DNA from: Spirochaetota bacterium
GTDB lineage: Bacteria > Spirochaetota > UBA12135 > COTS27
Assembly (NCBI GenBank): GCA_030621685.1
Contig: JAUXHF010000071.1
Span: forward strand, 1 to 8,714
Length of the DNA stretch: 8,714 nt
Direction: 5' to 3'
Below the pieces are notes generated by a model that was not told where the DNA came from, ran no database searches, and worked only from the letters and a program-made list of their open reading frames with translations. A program made the position numbers and the translations under genes. Below are positions 1 to 6,464 of this stretch, piece after piece. How positions within the stretch are numbered: the first letter of the stretch is position 1; each line of letters starts with the position of its first letter.

Positions 1-128
1 ATGCTTATGAGCGAAGACTTATTCATTTAGAATTGCAAAAATATTCAGAACTTACTACCGAATCGAAAGGCGAGGGCAAGGTAAAGAATATTAAGATTCG
101 CTATGTGGGCAGCCATTCAGCGAGCTAG
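1..128 (+). CDS. khpB: Jag/KhpB RNA-binding protein, C-terminal R3H end (partial)
   Basis: Only the last 41 codons are inside the window; the first complete codon starts at base 3 and the TAG stop is at 126-128. The peptide begins AYERRLIHLELQKY and continues through a TTESKGEG stretch into a KIRYVG strand. This is the R3H signature: the RR-x-IH helix followed by a T-E-S-x-G-x-G turn and a basic beta strand. In the family, Jag/KhpB/EloR carries KH and R3H single-stranded nucleic-acid-binding domains and is usually encoded between yidC and mnmE, exactly as the downstream mnmE suggests here. The KH domain and any N-terminal Jag domain lie outside the window and cannot be assessed. Few residues follow the conserved strand before the stop, so the C-terminus looks natural rather than truncated. 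Confidence 0.85.
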   Translation, partial: AYERRLIHLELQKYSELTTESKGEGKVKNIKIRYVGSHSAS

Positions 129-265
129 AAGAATTATTTTTTTGCTGAAGCAAAGCGTGCTTACTCAAGCTTAGGCTGCGCAAGGTTTCGCTTAGATTGA
201 AGCAGGGCTATTCTTAACTTTGCGGCAAGGTTTTTCTTGGGGCTGGGCTTGTATAGGTTTCGTTT

Positions 266-1864
266 TTGAACGGATTGATATCAAGGTTATCTAAGTCTAT
301 AATCCAGCTTGCTACGCCGCCGGCGACAGCGGCCGTGCATGTTCTTCGGCTTTCTGGCCCCGGGAGCCTGCCCTTTATCTTGGGCCATGTGCGAAAAGCT
401 CCTAAGAAGGTTCAAGCAAGACATTTCTACTACTCTATCTTTCTTAAAAAGGTAGCCGATAGCCGTTCTAGCATTGACACTTTGCTTTGGGTATACTTCA
501 AGGCGCCTCATTCTTATACGGGCGAAGATGTTGTTGAGCTACATATTCATGGCTCGCTAAAAATAGCCGATGAGTTAATGAAGCTGGCCATAGCCGAGGG
601 CTTTTTGCTAGCCGAGGCAGGTGAGTTCACCAAGCGTGCATATTTAAAAGGAAAGCTATCGATTACGCAGGCCCAAGCCGTTGATGCCTTGATTCGGTCG
701 AACAGCGAATATGCTCGCCGCAATGCCTTGCATATCTTAGAACAACGTGCCTCCTTAGGTTTTGAAGATTTGCAAGAAGCCTTACTAAAGGTGTTAGCCC
801 AGCTTGAAACGGCCATAGAATTTCCTGAAGAAGACGAGGCTTATTTGCAAGGGCAGCGCAAAAAAATTTATAATAACTACGCCTTAAGCCTTTCAAAAAT
901 TCGAGAGTGTTTTGAAAGCCTTTTGAAAAATTATGCTTTGGGAAGAACATTGGAGGCGGGTTTGCAGGTGCTTCTTGTAGGCCCAGATAATGCCGGGAAA
1001 TCGACACTGCTTAACACTATCCTCCATGAAGAACGATCATTGGTTTCTGCGGAAAGCGGCACTACACGCGATTACATCTGTGAAAGTGTTGTATGGGATG
1101 GCCTGCCCATAAAATTTTTTGATACGGCGGGTATTCGGGATAACTCAAAAGCGCTAGAAAACTCAAAAGCTCTAGAAAACCAAGGTATCGCTAAAACTTT
1201 TAGTTTGTTTAGCCGTGCTGATAGCATCCTTATTTTATATGCTCTCGATGCTAATCTTGAATCTGATTCTTTGGAAACATGGCTGGCTAAACTTAAGGTC
1301 TTTTTGGAAAACGTACTTTCCAGTAAACCGCCTGCTATGAATAAGCAGGCTCAAGATGTATTTACTGACCTTGAAAATAAACGAGTGGATATGGCAGGGC
1401 CTAACAAGCAAAGACTCCCATACTTATTTTTCTTAAACAAAAGAGATCTGCCTCAAAAAACAAGTGAAAACGAGATTGCGAAGATGATAAAACCTTTACT
1501 CTTAGATTTAGGAATACAGTTTTCTGGAACGCTTTCGCTTCTTCAAGAGCCGCTGAAAAGCGAAGCTCTGGTACGGGAATCTTTACTGGCCAGCCTGGCC
1601 TTGCGTGGTGGAGATGATGATGGTGGTGGGCAAGCTTATGATGAGATGGCCTTAGCTTTATTAAACGAGCGTCAGGCCTATGTTTGTAGAAAAATAGTAG
1701 CTATGCTTTCTGAAGTAGGGGTGCTTCTTGCCGAGTATCAAAGCGAAGAGTTAGTGGTGGAGGAACTGCGTTTGGCTAGTGATTTCTTCGATGAGCTTAA
1801 TTTGAAAACAGATGATGAGAGCGTATTAGATGCCTTATTTAAAAATTTCTGTATTGGCAAATAG
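266..1864 (+). CDS. mnmE: tRNA modification GTPase MnmE
   Basis: MnmE is a dimeric cytoplasmic GTPase that works with MnmG to make 5-(carboxy)aminomethyl-uridine at the wobble base of certain tRNAs, using a folate-bound one-carbon unit. Visible motifs are the N-terminal folate-binding ATPP segment (about 17-20), GEFTKRAYLKGK (119-130), the P-loop GPDNAGKST (239-247, with Asn242 in the K+-binding position), GTTRD (265-269), DTAG (286-289), NKRD (391-394) and the C-terminal CIGK that supplies the catalytic cysteine. At 532 residues it is about 70-80 longer than common homologues (about 455 in E. coli). The extra length sits before the P-loop, between DTAG and NKRD, and after NKRD. The start is TTG: an in-frame TAG at 254-256 leaves only TTG at 266 or 275, and TATAGG (252-257) gives a weak ribosome site for 266. 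The 137 bases upstream of it show no clear promoter. Confidence 0.95.
   Translation: MNGLISRLSKSIIQLATPPATAAVHVLRLSGPGSLPFILGHVRKAPKKVQARHFYYSIFLKKVADSRSSIDTLLWVYFKAPHSYTGEDVVELHIHGSLKIADELMKLAIAEGFLLAEAGEFTKRAYLKGKLSITQAQAVDALIRSNSEYARRNALHILEQRASLGFEDLQEALLKVLAQLETAIEFPEEDEAYLQGQRKKIYNNYALSLSKIRECFESLLKNYALGRTLEAGLQVLLVGPDNAGKSTLLNTILHEERSLVSAESGTTRDYICESVVWDGLPIKFFDTAGIRDNSKALENSKALENQGIAKTFSLFSRADSILILYALDANLESDSLETWLAKLKVFLENVLSSKPPAMNKQAQDVFTDLENKRVDMAGPNKQRLPYLFFLNKRDLPQKTSENEIAKMIKPLLLDLGIQFSGTLSLLQEPLKSEALVRESLLASLALRGGDDDGGGQAYDEMALALLNERQAYVCRKIVAMLSEVGVLLAEYQSEELVVEELRLASDFFDELNLKTDDESVLDALFKNFCIGK
1142..1177 (+). repeat. 18-bp tandem duplication inside mnmE
   Basis: Bases 1142-1159 and 1160-1177 are the same 18-mer apart from one base. 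They encode NSKALE twice in a row within DNSKALENSKALENQGI, just after the DTAG motif. Removing one copy restores exactly the E. coli spacing between the DTAG aspartate and the catalytic glutamate (12 residues; 18 here). Confidence 0.9.
1330..1350. repeat. Perfect inverted repeat in a lineage-specific mnmE insertion
   Basis: GCCTGCT (1330-1336) and AGCAGGC (1344-1350) are exact reverse complements separated by seven bases. They lie within the extra segment of MnmE between the DTAG and NKRD motifs. No T tract follows, so it does not look like a terminator. Confidence 0.6.
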
Positions 1865-1892
1865 AGCAAGAAAATCTTAATTTGCTCTTTTT
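1863..1892 (+). terminator. Factor-independent terminator after mnmE
   Basis: AGAGCAA (1863-1869) pairs perfectly with TTGCTCT (1882-1888) across a 12-base loop, and the right arm runs into a short T tract (1888-1892). The stem starts inside the mnmE stop codon. It ends the mnmE transcript before the RM cassette, which then uses its own promoter. Confidence 0.7.
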
Positions 1893-1965
1893 AGCTGACA
1901 AGCGACAATATCGAATTTTATGTTTTGCTAGGTTTCATGCTAGGCGGATGTTAGGCATTGGTTTC

Positions 1966-1993
1966 TTGAAGATGCGATAATAGATGCTATAAT
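1966..1993 (+). promoter_or_regulatory. Sigma70-type promoter for the RM cassette
   Basis: A consensus -10 TATAAT at 1988-1993 is preceded by TTGAAG at 1966-1971 (TTGA matches the -35 consensus) with a 16-bp spacer. Transcription would start near base 2000, giving a leader of about 20 bases ahead of the methyltransferase. The AGGAG at 2001-2005 lies in this leader. Confidence 0.65.
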
Positions 1994-2021
1994 ACTTTTT
2001 AGGAGTGTATGCTTTTCTCGT

Positions 2022-3659
2022 ATGAAAAATTTATCTAACCAGAATTTATCTAATATAGGTTATATTTTTGAAGATGAGCCGAATGATTGGCTATCTCTTA
2101 CAGAAGCTTCAGACTGGGCCTCTAATTTTTTAAAAAAAAAAGTTTCTAAATCTAATATTTCCTATCTTCTTCAATATGGGAGAATTGAAAAAGTAATTGT
2201 TAATGGCAACGTTTATGTAAGTGTTATTCAATTAAAAGAATATTATAAAAAATTTTTAGAAGCAAAAAAGTACTCTGCGCCTAAGAGAAAAGGGGAGCAG
2301 GAAATTCAATGGGCGCTTTCTTTTGATGGATATAAAGAAAGTGAGACCACCAAGCATTTACATAGATTACACCCATATAAAGGCAAATTCATCCCGCAGT
2401 TAGTAGAGTTTTTTCTGGATGACCACACTGATGAAATTAAGAAAGAAATATATTTTGAAAAAGGAGATATTGTTCTAGACCCTTTTTGTGGAAGTGGAAC
2501 TACTTTGGTACAAGCGAATGAGCTAGGAATTCATGCTGTTGGCGTAGATGTTTCTTATTTTAATGCTTTTATAGCTGAGGTGAAAACTTCGGAAATAAAC
2601 GCTGATGTATTGAAAAAGACTATATTTGAAATTACATCAAAATTCTATAAATTTATTGCCTCTAAAAATTATATTACTTTTGAAAAAAACCTGAATGAAG
2701 CCCTAACAGTATTTAATAAAGAATTTTTTCCGTCACCAAAATTTAAAATTCAGGTGGCAACAGGTAAGATAGATGAAATAACATATGGGCAGGAACAAGA
2801 GAAAAAAACTCAAAGAATTTATGAAGATTTATTGAAATATTATGACATAGATATCAAGCATGTAGGAGAAGAAAGTTTTTTAAATACTTGGCTTTTCCCC
2901 ACTACAAAAAAAGAAGCCGAATTTATCTTAAATGAAATTTATACTGCCCCCAATGATAAAGTAAAAAACTGTTTATTACTTATTTTGAGTAGAACTGTTC
3001 GCTCTTGTAGGGTAACCAGCCACTCAGACCTTGCTACGTTAGCGGGGCCAATTTACTGTCCGTATTACTGTTATAAGCACAAGAAAATATGTAAGCCTTT
3101 ATTTTCAATGTTTTCTTGGTGGAGGCGGTATAGCGAAGATACATTAAAAAGGTTTTTTGATTTTAGTAATATTTCAACAGCGACGTATCAAACCTGTTTT
3201 GTAGGAGACTCAAGGTCTATAAATATTGAATCTAAAATAGCTACTTTTTCTAAGCCATTTAAAAAAATATATTCAGAGAAAAAAATCAAAGGCATTTTTA
3301 CAAGTCCGCCATATTTAGGGCTTATAGATTATCATGAACAGCATGCTTATGCTTATGAACTGTTTAAATTTAAACGTCAGGATGCTTTAGAAATAGGTTC
3401 GCTACAAATGGGTAGCGGCATGAAGGCTAAGGAAAAATATGTAGAGAGCATAAGTGAAGTACTTTTGAATTGTAGGAAATTTTTAGTAAAGAAATTCCAC
3501 ATCTTTATTGTTGCTAATGACAAGTATAATTTATATGAAAAAATTGCTAAAAAATCAAAACTAAAAATAGCCTATACCTTTAAACGTCCTGTTTTAAATA
3601 GAACGGAGAAAGGCAAAGGGAAATACCATGAAACTATTTTTTACTTAACTAATGAATGA
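2022..3659 (+). CDS. Type II DNA methyltransferase, probably N4-cytosine
   Basis: The protein (545 aa) transfers a methyl group from S-adenosylmethionine to DNA and should protect host DNA from the adjacent nuclease. Residues about 22-80 resemble a small helix-turn-helix with a wing (LTEASDWASNFL, then VNGNVYV). HPYKGKFIPQLVEFF (about 117-131) looks like motif X, DPFCGSGT (153-160) is the AdoMet-binding motif I, and TSPPY (427-431) is catalytic motif IV of the kind usual in N4-cytosine enzymes. The order motif I before motif IV with a long middle segment suggests an internal target-recognition region. A Cys/His cluster CPYYCYKHKKIC lies between them. If the partner cuts GGNCC, as TdeIII does, only cytosine can be modified, which agrees with TSPPY. 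No in-frame start codon precedes 2022. AGGAG at 2001-2005 is 16 bases away, longer than usual. The gene is much more AT-rich than mnmE and mnmG, which supports horizontal acquisition. Its TGA stop is in the same frame as the nuclease. Confidence 0.88.
   Translation: MKNLSNQNLSNIGYIFEDEPNDWLSLTEASDWASNFLKKKVSKSNISYLLQYGRIEKVIVNGNVYVSVIQLKEYYKKFLEAKKYSAPKRKGEQEIQWALSFDGYKESETTKHLHRLHPYKGKFIPQLVEFFLDDHTDEIKKEIYFEKGDIVLDPFCGSGTTLVQANELGIHAVGVDVSYFNAFIAEVKTSEINADVLKKTIFEITSKFYKFIASKNYITFEKNLNEALTVFNKEFFPSPKFKIQVATGKIDEITYGQEQEKKTQRIYEDLLKYYDIDIKHVGEESFLNTWLFPTTKKEAEFILNEIYTAPNDKVKNCLLLILSRTVRSCRVTSHSDLATLAGPIYCPYYCYKHKKICKPLFSMFSWWRRYSEDTLKRFFDFSNISTATYQTCFVGDSRSINIESKIATFSKPFKKIYSEKKIKGIFTSPPYLGLIDYHEQHAYAYELFKFKRQDALEIGSLQMGSGMKAKEKYVESISEVLLNCRKFLVKKFHIFIVANDKYNLYEKIAKKSKLKIAYTFKRPVLNRTEKGKGKYHETIFYLTNE
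2132..2141 (+). repeat. A10 homopolymer near the methyltransferase start
   Basis: Ten consecutive A residues, preceded by six T residues, fall in codons about 37-40 of the methyltransferase (FLKKKV). A tract of this length is prone to gain or loss of a base and to transcriptional slippage; a change of one would remove the catalytic domain. Confidence 0.8.
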
Positions 3660-3737
3660 AATAGAAAAAAAATAATAGTTCTTATTCAAGAAGTAATAAG
3701 AAAAAAGCTTAAAAAAATTAATCCTGAAACAACGCAT
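3652..3737 (+). other. Upstream coding extension of the nuclease, interrupted by an A8 frame shift
   Basis: The frame of the nuclease stays open from the methyltransferase TGA (3657-3659) to 3738. From 3672 it reads IIVLIQEVIRKKLKKINPETTH, which resembles the usual N-terminal helix and PE-T-MPFH lead-in of TdeIII-family nucleases. That frame has no ATG, GTG or TTG before 3738. An ATG at 3652-3654, overlapping the methyltransferase stop, reads MNEIEKK and then meets TAA in the next frame. The two frames meet at an A8 run (3665-3672); nine A residues would join them into one protein of about 256 residues. Confidence 0.7.
3665..3672 (+). repeat. A8 homopolymer at the nuclease start
   Basis: Eight A residues lie between G3664 and T3673. 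This tract separates the ATG at 3652 from the downstream nuclease frame by one missing base, so its length would decide whether a full-length nuclease is made. Confidence 0.75.
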
Positions 3738-4421
3738 ATGCCATTTCATTATCGGCTTCTTGGAAAAGAGCGAATGATACTTTTTTCTTTTATACATTCT
3801 ATGAATACGAGCTTCGGAAAATCAATTTATGAACCTGTTGCAGAAATTTTATGTTCTCAAAATTTTCCTGAAGTCAAGGCTCAGTTTTCTTTGGGAAATG
3901 AAATAAATACGGAGGCAGACAGTGTTATTAATGAAATTATTAATAAATTAAGTAGCGGCGAGGGGCAACCAAAAGCTAAAGAAGAAATAGATAAAATTAG
4001 AAAAGCCTGCTCCGGCTCACGTGAAGTTACAAAACTAAAAACTGTAAAAGCTGATTTGCTAATAAGAGATACTAATGGGAAAATTTATTTATTTGATATT
4101 AAAACTGTAAAACCTAATAAAAGTAGCTTCAAAGACCTTAAACGAACATTGTTACAGTGGGCAGCTATGTTATTAACGAAGGATCAAAATTTGAATATTG
4201 AAACATGCTTAGCTATTCCGTACAATCCATATCATCCAAAAGCATATGAGCGTTGGACTATGGCAGGCATGATAGATACTAGAAACGAATTAAAAGTACA
4301 AGAAGAATTCTGGGATTTTATTGCTAAGAAAGGCGGGTACGAAAAACTTTTAGATATTTTTGAAGAAGCTGGCAAAAACCTAAGAACAGAAATAGACCAG
4401 CATTTTACTCGATATCAATGA
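3738..4421 (+). CDS. TdeIII-family type II restriction endonuclease
   Basis: The conserved stretches MPFHYRLLGKERM, FSFIHSMNTSFG, IYEPVAEIL, LFDIKT, IPYNPYHPKAYERWTMAGM, EEFWDF and the final RTEIDQHFTRY match what I recall of the TdeIII nuclease family, whose founding member recognises GGNCC. The likely PD-(D/E)xK-type centre is Asp106 with Asp120-Ile-Lys122. The enzyme would cut unmodified DNA in the cytoplasm, with the preceding methyltransferase giving protection. The gene is AT-rich like its partner and follows it by 78 bases in the same frame, so both are probably on one transcript. The ATG at 3738 is the first in-frame canonical start, but it is poorly placed: it lies inside the conserved MPFH motif, lacks a ribosome site, and drops about 28 residues that are encoded upstream. 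The native protein therefore probably starts earlier through the A8 tract, or the gene is currently switched off or damaged. Confidence 0.85.
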   Translation: MPFHYRLLGKERMILFSFIHSMNTSFGKSIYEPVAEILCSQNFPEVKAQFSLGNEINTEADSVINEIINKLSSGEGQPKAKEEIDKIRKACSGSREVTKLKTVKADLLIRDTNGKIYLFDIKTVKPNKSSFKDLKRTLLQWAAMLLTKDQNLNIETCLAIPYNPYHPKAYERWTMAGMIDTRNELKVQEEFWDFIAKKGGYEKLLDIFEEAGKNLRTEIDQHFTRYQ

Positions 4422-4431
4422 GGCTAGGAAA

Positions 4432-4460
4432 TTAAATATTTCTGCGATATGGGCTATGAT
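4432..4460 (+). promoter_or_regulatory. Possible promoter for mnmG
   Basis: TTAAAT (4432-4437) and TATGAT (4455-4460) are separated by 17 bp. The -35 match is weak (three of six). A promoter between the nuclease stop and mnmG is expected if mnmG is to be expressed independently of the RM cassette, but the exact elements are uncertain. TATATT at 4492-4497 is an alternative -10 without a good -35. Confidence 0.3.
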
Positions 4461-4474
4461 TTGGGCTATGATTT
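4451..4474 (+). repeat. 12-bp tandem repeat upstream of mnmG
   Basis: GGGCTATGATTT occurs twice in direct succession (4451-4462 and 4463-4474). Each copy contains TATGAT, five of six bases of a -10 box. Confidence 0.85.
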
Positions 4475-4513
4475 TCTTGAATAGGGTAGCATATATTAAG
4501 CGTGAAAATTTAG

Positions 4514-6454
4514 ATGAACAGCTTACGCCGTAGTTACGATGTTCTCGTGGTGGGGGCGGGGCATGCCGGCCTTGAAGCAGCCTTAGCAGCAGCTAGGCAA
4601 GGCATGAAAACCGCGCTTGTAACTATAAATACCGACAATATTGTTTATATTTCTTGCAACCCGTCTATTGGAGGCTTGGGCAAAAGCCATATTGTGGCCG
4701 AGCTGCATGCGCTAGGGGGAGAAATGCCGAGGCTGGCCGATAAATCAGCCATTCAATATAAAATGTTAAACCAATCGAAGGGGCTTGCGGTATGGTCGCT
4801 TCGGGCGCAGATTGATAAGCATCAATACTCGCGCTTTGCTGCCGAGGCGGCCTACACAGAAGATGGCCTTGAGCTTATCCAAGATTGCATCGAAGAACTT
4901 GTTATGAAAGGGGAAGGCGATAAGCGACATGTTGTAGGGGCGAGAGGCCAGCGTGGAAATCTCTACGAAGCAAAGGCTGTAGTTTTGGCAACAGGCACCT
5001 TCTTAGGAGGGAAGCTTTACATAGGGGATCACATCCAAAAAGGAGGACGTCTTGGGGAGCTTTCGGCAGAAAAACTCTCGCAATCTTTAATGCAATTTGA
5101 CTTTAAGCTTTCTAAATTTAAGACAGGCTCGCCGCCGCGTATCCATAAGAACAGTATCAACTTTAAAATACTAGAAAGCGAATGGGGCGACACGAAGAGA
5201 CAATATTCATTTACCGGAGACACCAGCTTAAACAAAAACCCAAGGCTGCCTTGTTATATCACGCATACCAATGCAAAGACGCATGCCATTATCAAAGAGA
5301 ATAAAGATAGCTCGGCACTGTATGCTGGGAAGATGAAGGGCCGAGGACCACGTTACTGCCTTTCCATAGAAGATAAAATTTTCCGCTTTGAGGGCAGAGA
5401 TAGGCATCAGTTATACCTTGAACCCGAGGGGCTTGACACCAGCCAGTATTATATAAACGGCCTTCCATCTAGCTTGCCTGAAGACGTACAGTATAGTTTT
5501 CTGCGAACAATAAAGGGCCTTGAGCATGTGAAAATAATTAAGCCGGCCTACGCTGTAGAATACGATTATCTTGACCCCTGTCATTTAAGAGCTAGTTTAG
5601 AAACAAAGTATTGCCAAGGGCTATACTTTGCTGGGCAAATAAACGGCAGCTCTGGTTATGAGGAAGCTGCCGGGCAAGGCTTTATCGCCGGGCTTCAGGC
5701 CGCCTTGAAAATTAAGGGCAAACCCGAGTTTAGCTTACATAGAAAAGAAAGTTATATTGCTGTTATGATAGATGACCTCACTTTAAAAGGCATAGAAGAG
5801 CCATACCGCATGTTTACCTCTAGGGCCGAGAATAGACTTTTCATCCGCGCCGATAATGCCGATAGGCGGCTTTTGGCGAAGGGCTATCATGTGGGCACGG
5901 TAAGCTGTTCATGCTACAAAAATTTTCTGAAAAAAGAAGCCGAGCTACTGCGCCTGAAAGAACTGTTTCTGCAAACGAAAGTGAGCGAGGAACTGTTAAC
6001 GCAGCTGTATCAAGATGGAGGTTTAACCGGAAATTTGAAGGAGAAAACCTTTGCTTATCTTTTTCGCCGTGGAGATTTAGACTTCCTTAGCTTTGCTCAA
6101 AAGACAGCCAAATTCTTTTCAGTTGATGAAGAACTGGTGATGACGGCAGCTGCCGACATAAAATATGAAGGTTACGTGAAAAGGCAGCAGCGCCGAAACT
6201 ATCAGCAAGAAAAAATGCTTTCTCATCTTATTCCTGAAGCGTTTAATTATAAAGATATTTCGAATCTTAAAAAAGAAGCCTTAGAGAAGCTCTCTAAAAT
6301 AAAACCGAAAACTCTGGAGCAAGCTGCGAGAATTCCCGGAGTTACTGCCAGCGATTTGGAAGTCTTGCTGCTTAATCTGAAGCGCAGCAAGCCGGCTGGC
6401 TCTTTTCCTAGCCGAGCAACACAGGGAAATGATTCAAAAATAAAGAAGAGCTGA
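4514..6454 (+). CDS. mnmG: tRNA uridine-5-carboxymethylaminomethyl modification enzyme MnmG
   Basis: MnmG (GidA) is the FAD- and NADH-dependent partner of MnmE in wobble-uridine modification of tRNA. The protein is 646 aa, close to the family norm of about 620-650. Visible features are the dinucleotide-binding GAGHAG (14-19), SCNPSIGGLGKSH with the conserved Cys48, SKGLAVWSLRAQ, ATGTFLGGK, KTGSPPRIH, GPRYCLSIEDK with the second conserved Cys282, a C-terminal FAD-binding segment with FAGQINGSSGYEEAAGQG, and YRMFTSRAENRL. In the SKG loop, Leu and Trp replace the more usual Pro and Arg (E. coli SKGPAVR), a mild oddity. The start is ATG 4514; an in-frame TAG immediately precedes it, and there is no strong ribosome site. 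In many bacteria mnmG lies next to mnmE; here the RM cassette separates them. Six bases after its stop comes an ATG of the DUF721 gene, which suggests an operon. Confidence 0.96.
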   Translation: MNSLRRSYDVLVVGAGHAGLEAALAAARQGMKTALVTINTDNIVYISCNPSIGGLGKSHIVAELHALGGEMPRLADKSAIQYKMLNQSKGLAVWSLRAQIDKHQYSRFAAEAAYTEDGLELIQDCIEELVMKGEGDKRHVVGARGQRGNLYEAKAVVLATGTFLGGKLYIGDHIQKGGRLGELSAEKLSQSLMQFDFKLSKFKTGSPPRIHKNSINFKILESEWGDTKRQYSFTGDTSLNKNPRLPCYITHTNAKTHAIIKENKDSSALYAGKMKGRGPRYCLSIEDKIFRFEGRDRHQLYLEPEGLDTSQYYINGLPSSLPEDVQYSFLRTIKGLEHVKIIKPAYAVEYDYLDPCHLRASLETKYCQGLYFAGQINGSSGYEEAAGQGFIAGLQAALKIKGKPEFSLHRKESYIAVMIDDLTLKGIEEPYRMFTSRAENRLFIRADNADRRLLAKGYHVGTVSCSCYKNFLKKEAELLRLKELFLQTKVSEELLTQLYQDGGLTGNLKEKTFAYLFRRGDLDFLSFAQKTAKFFSVDEELVMTAAADIKYEGYVKRQQRRNYQQEKMLSHLIPEAFNYKDISNLKKEALEKLSKIKPKTLEQAARIPGVTASDLEVLLLNLKRSKPAGSFPSRATQGNDSKIKKS

Positions 6455-6464
6455 TGTAAAATGG

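Noticed and set aside
141..154. Hairpin TTTGC/GCAAA after the jag stop as a terminator
   Set aside because: The T tract precedes the stem on the plus strand instead of following it, and the stem is only five base pairs.
129..265. Promoter for mnmE, for example TTGAAG at 197-202
   Set aside because: No -10 element lies at a suitable distance; mnmE may be transcribed from the upstream jag operon.
663..1007. A 114-codon minus-strand frame opposite mnmE
   Set aside because: It is antisense to strongly conserved MnmE coding sequence and has no family features.
3657..3740. Readthrough of TGA giving a methyltransferase-nuclease fusion, or TGA read as an amino acid
   Set aside because: The two genes share a frame, which makes it tempting, but TGA also ends mnmG and the nuclease at natural C-termini, and an ATG overlapping the stop plus an A tract explains the start more simply.
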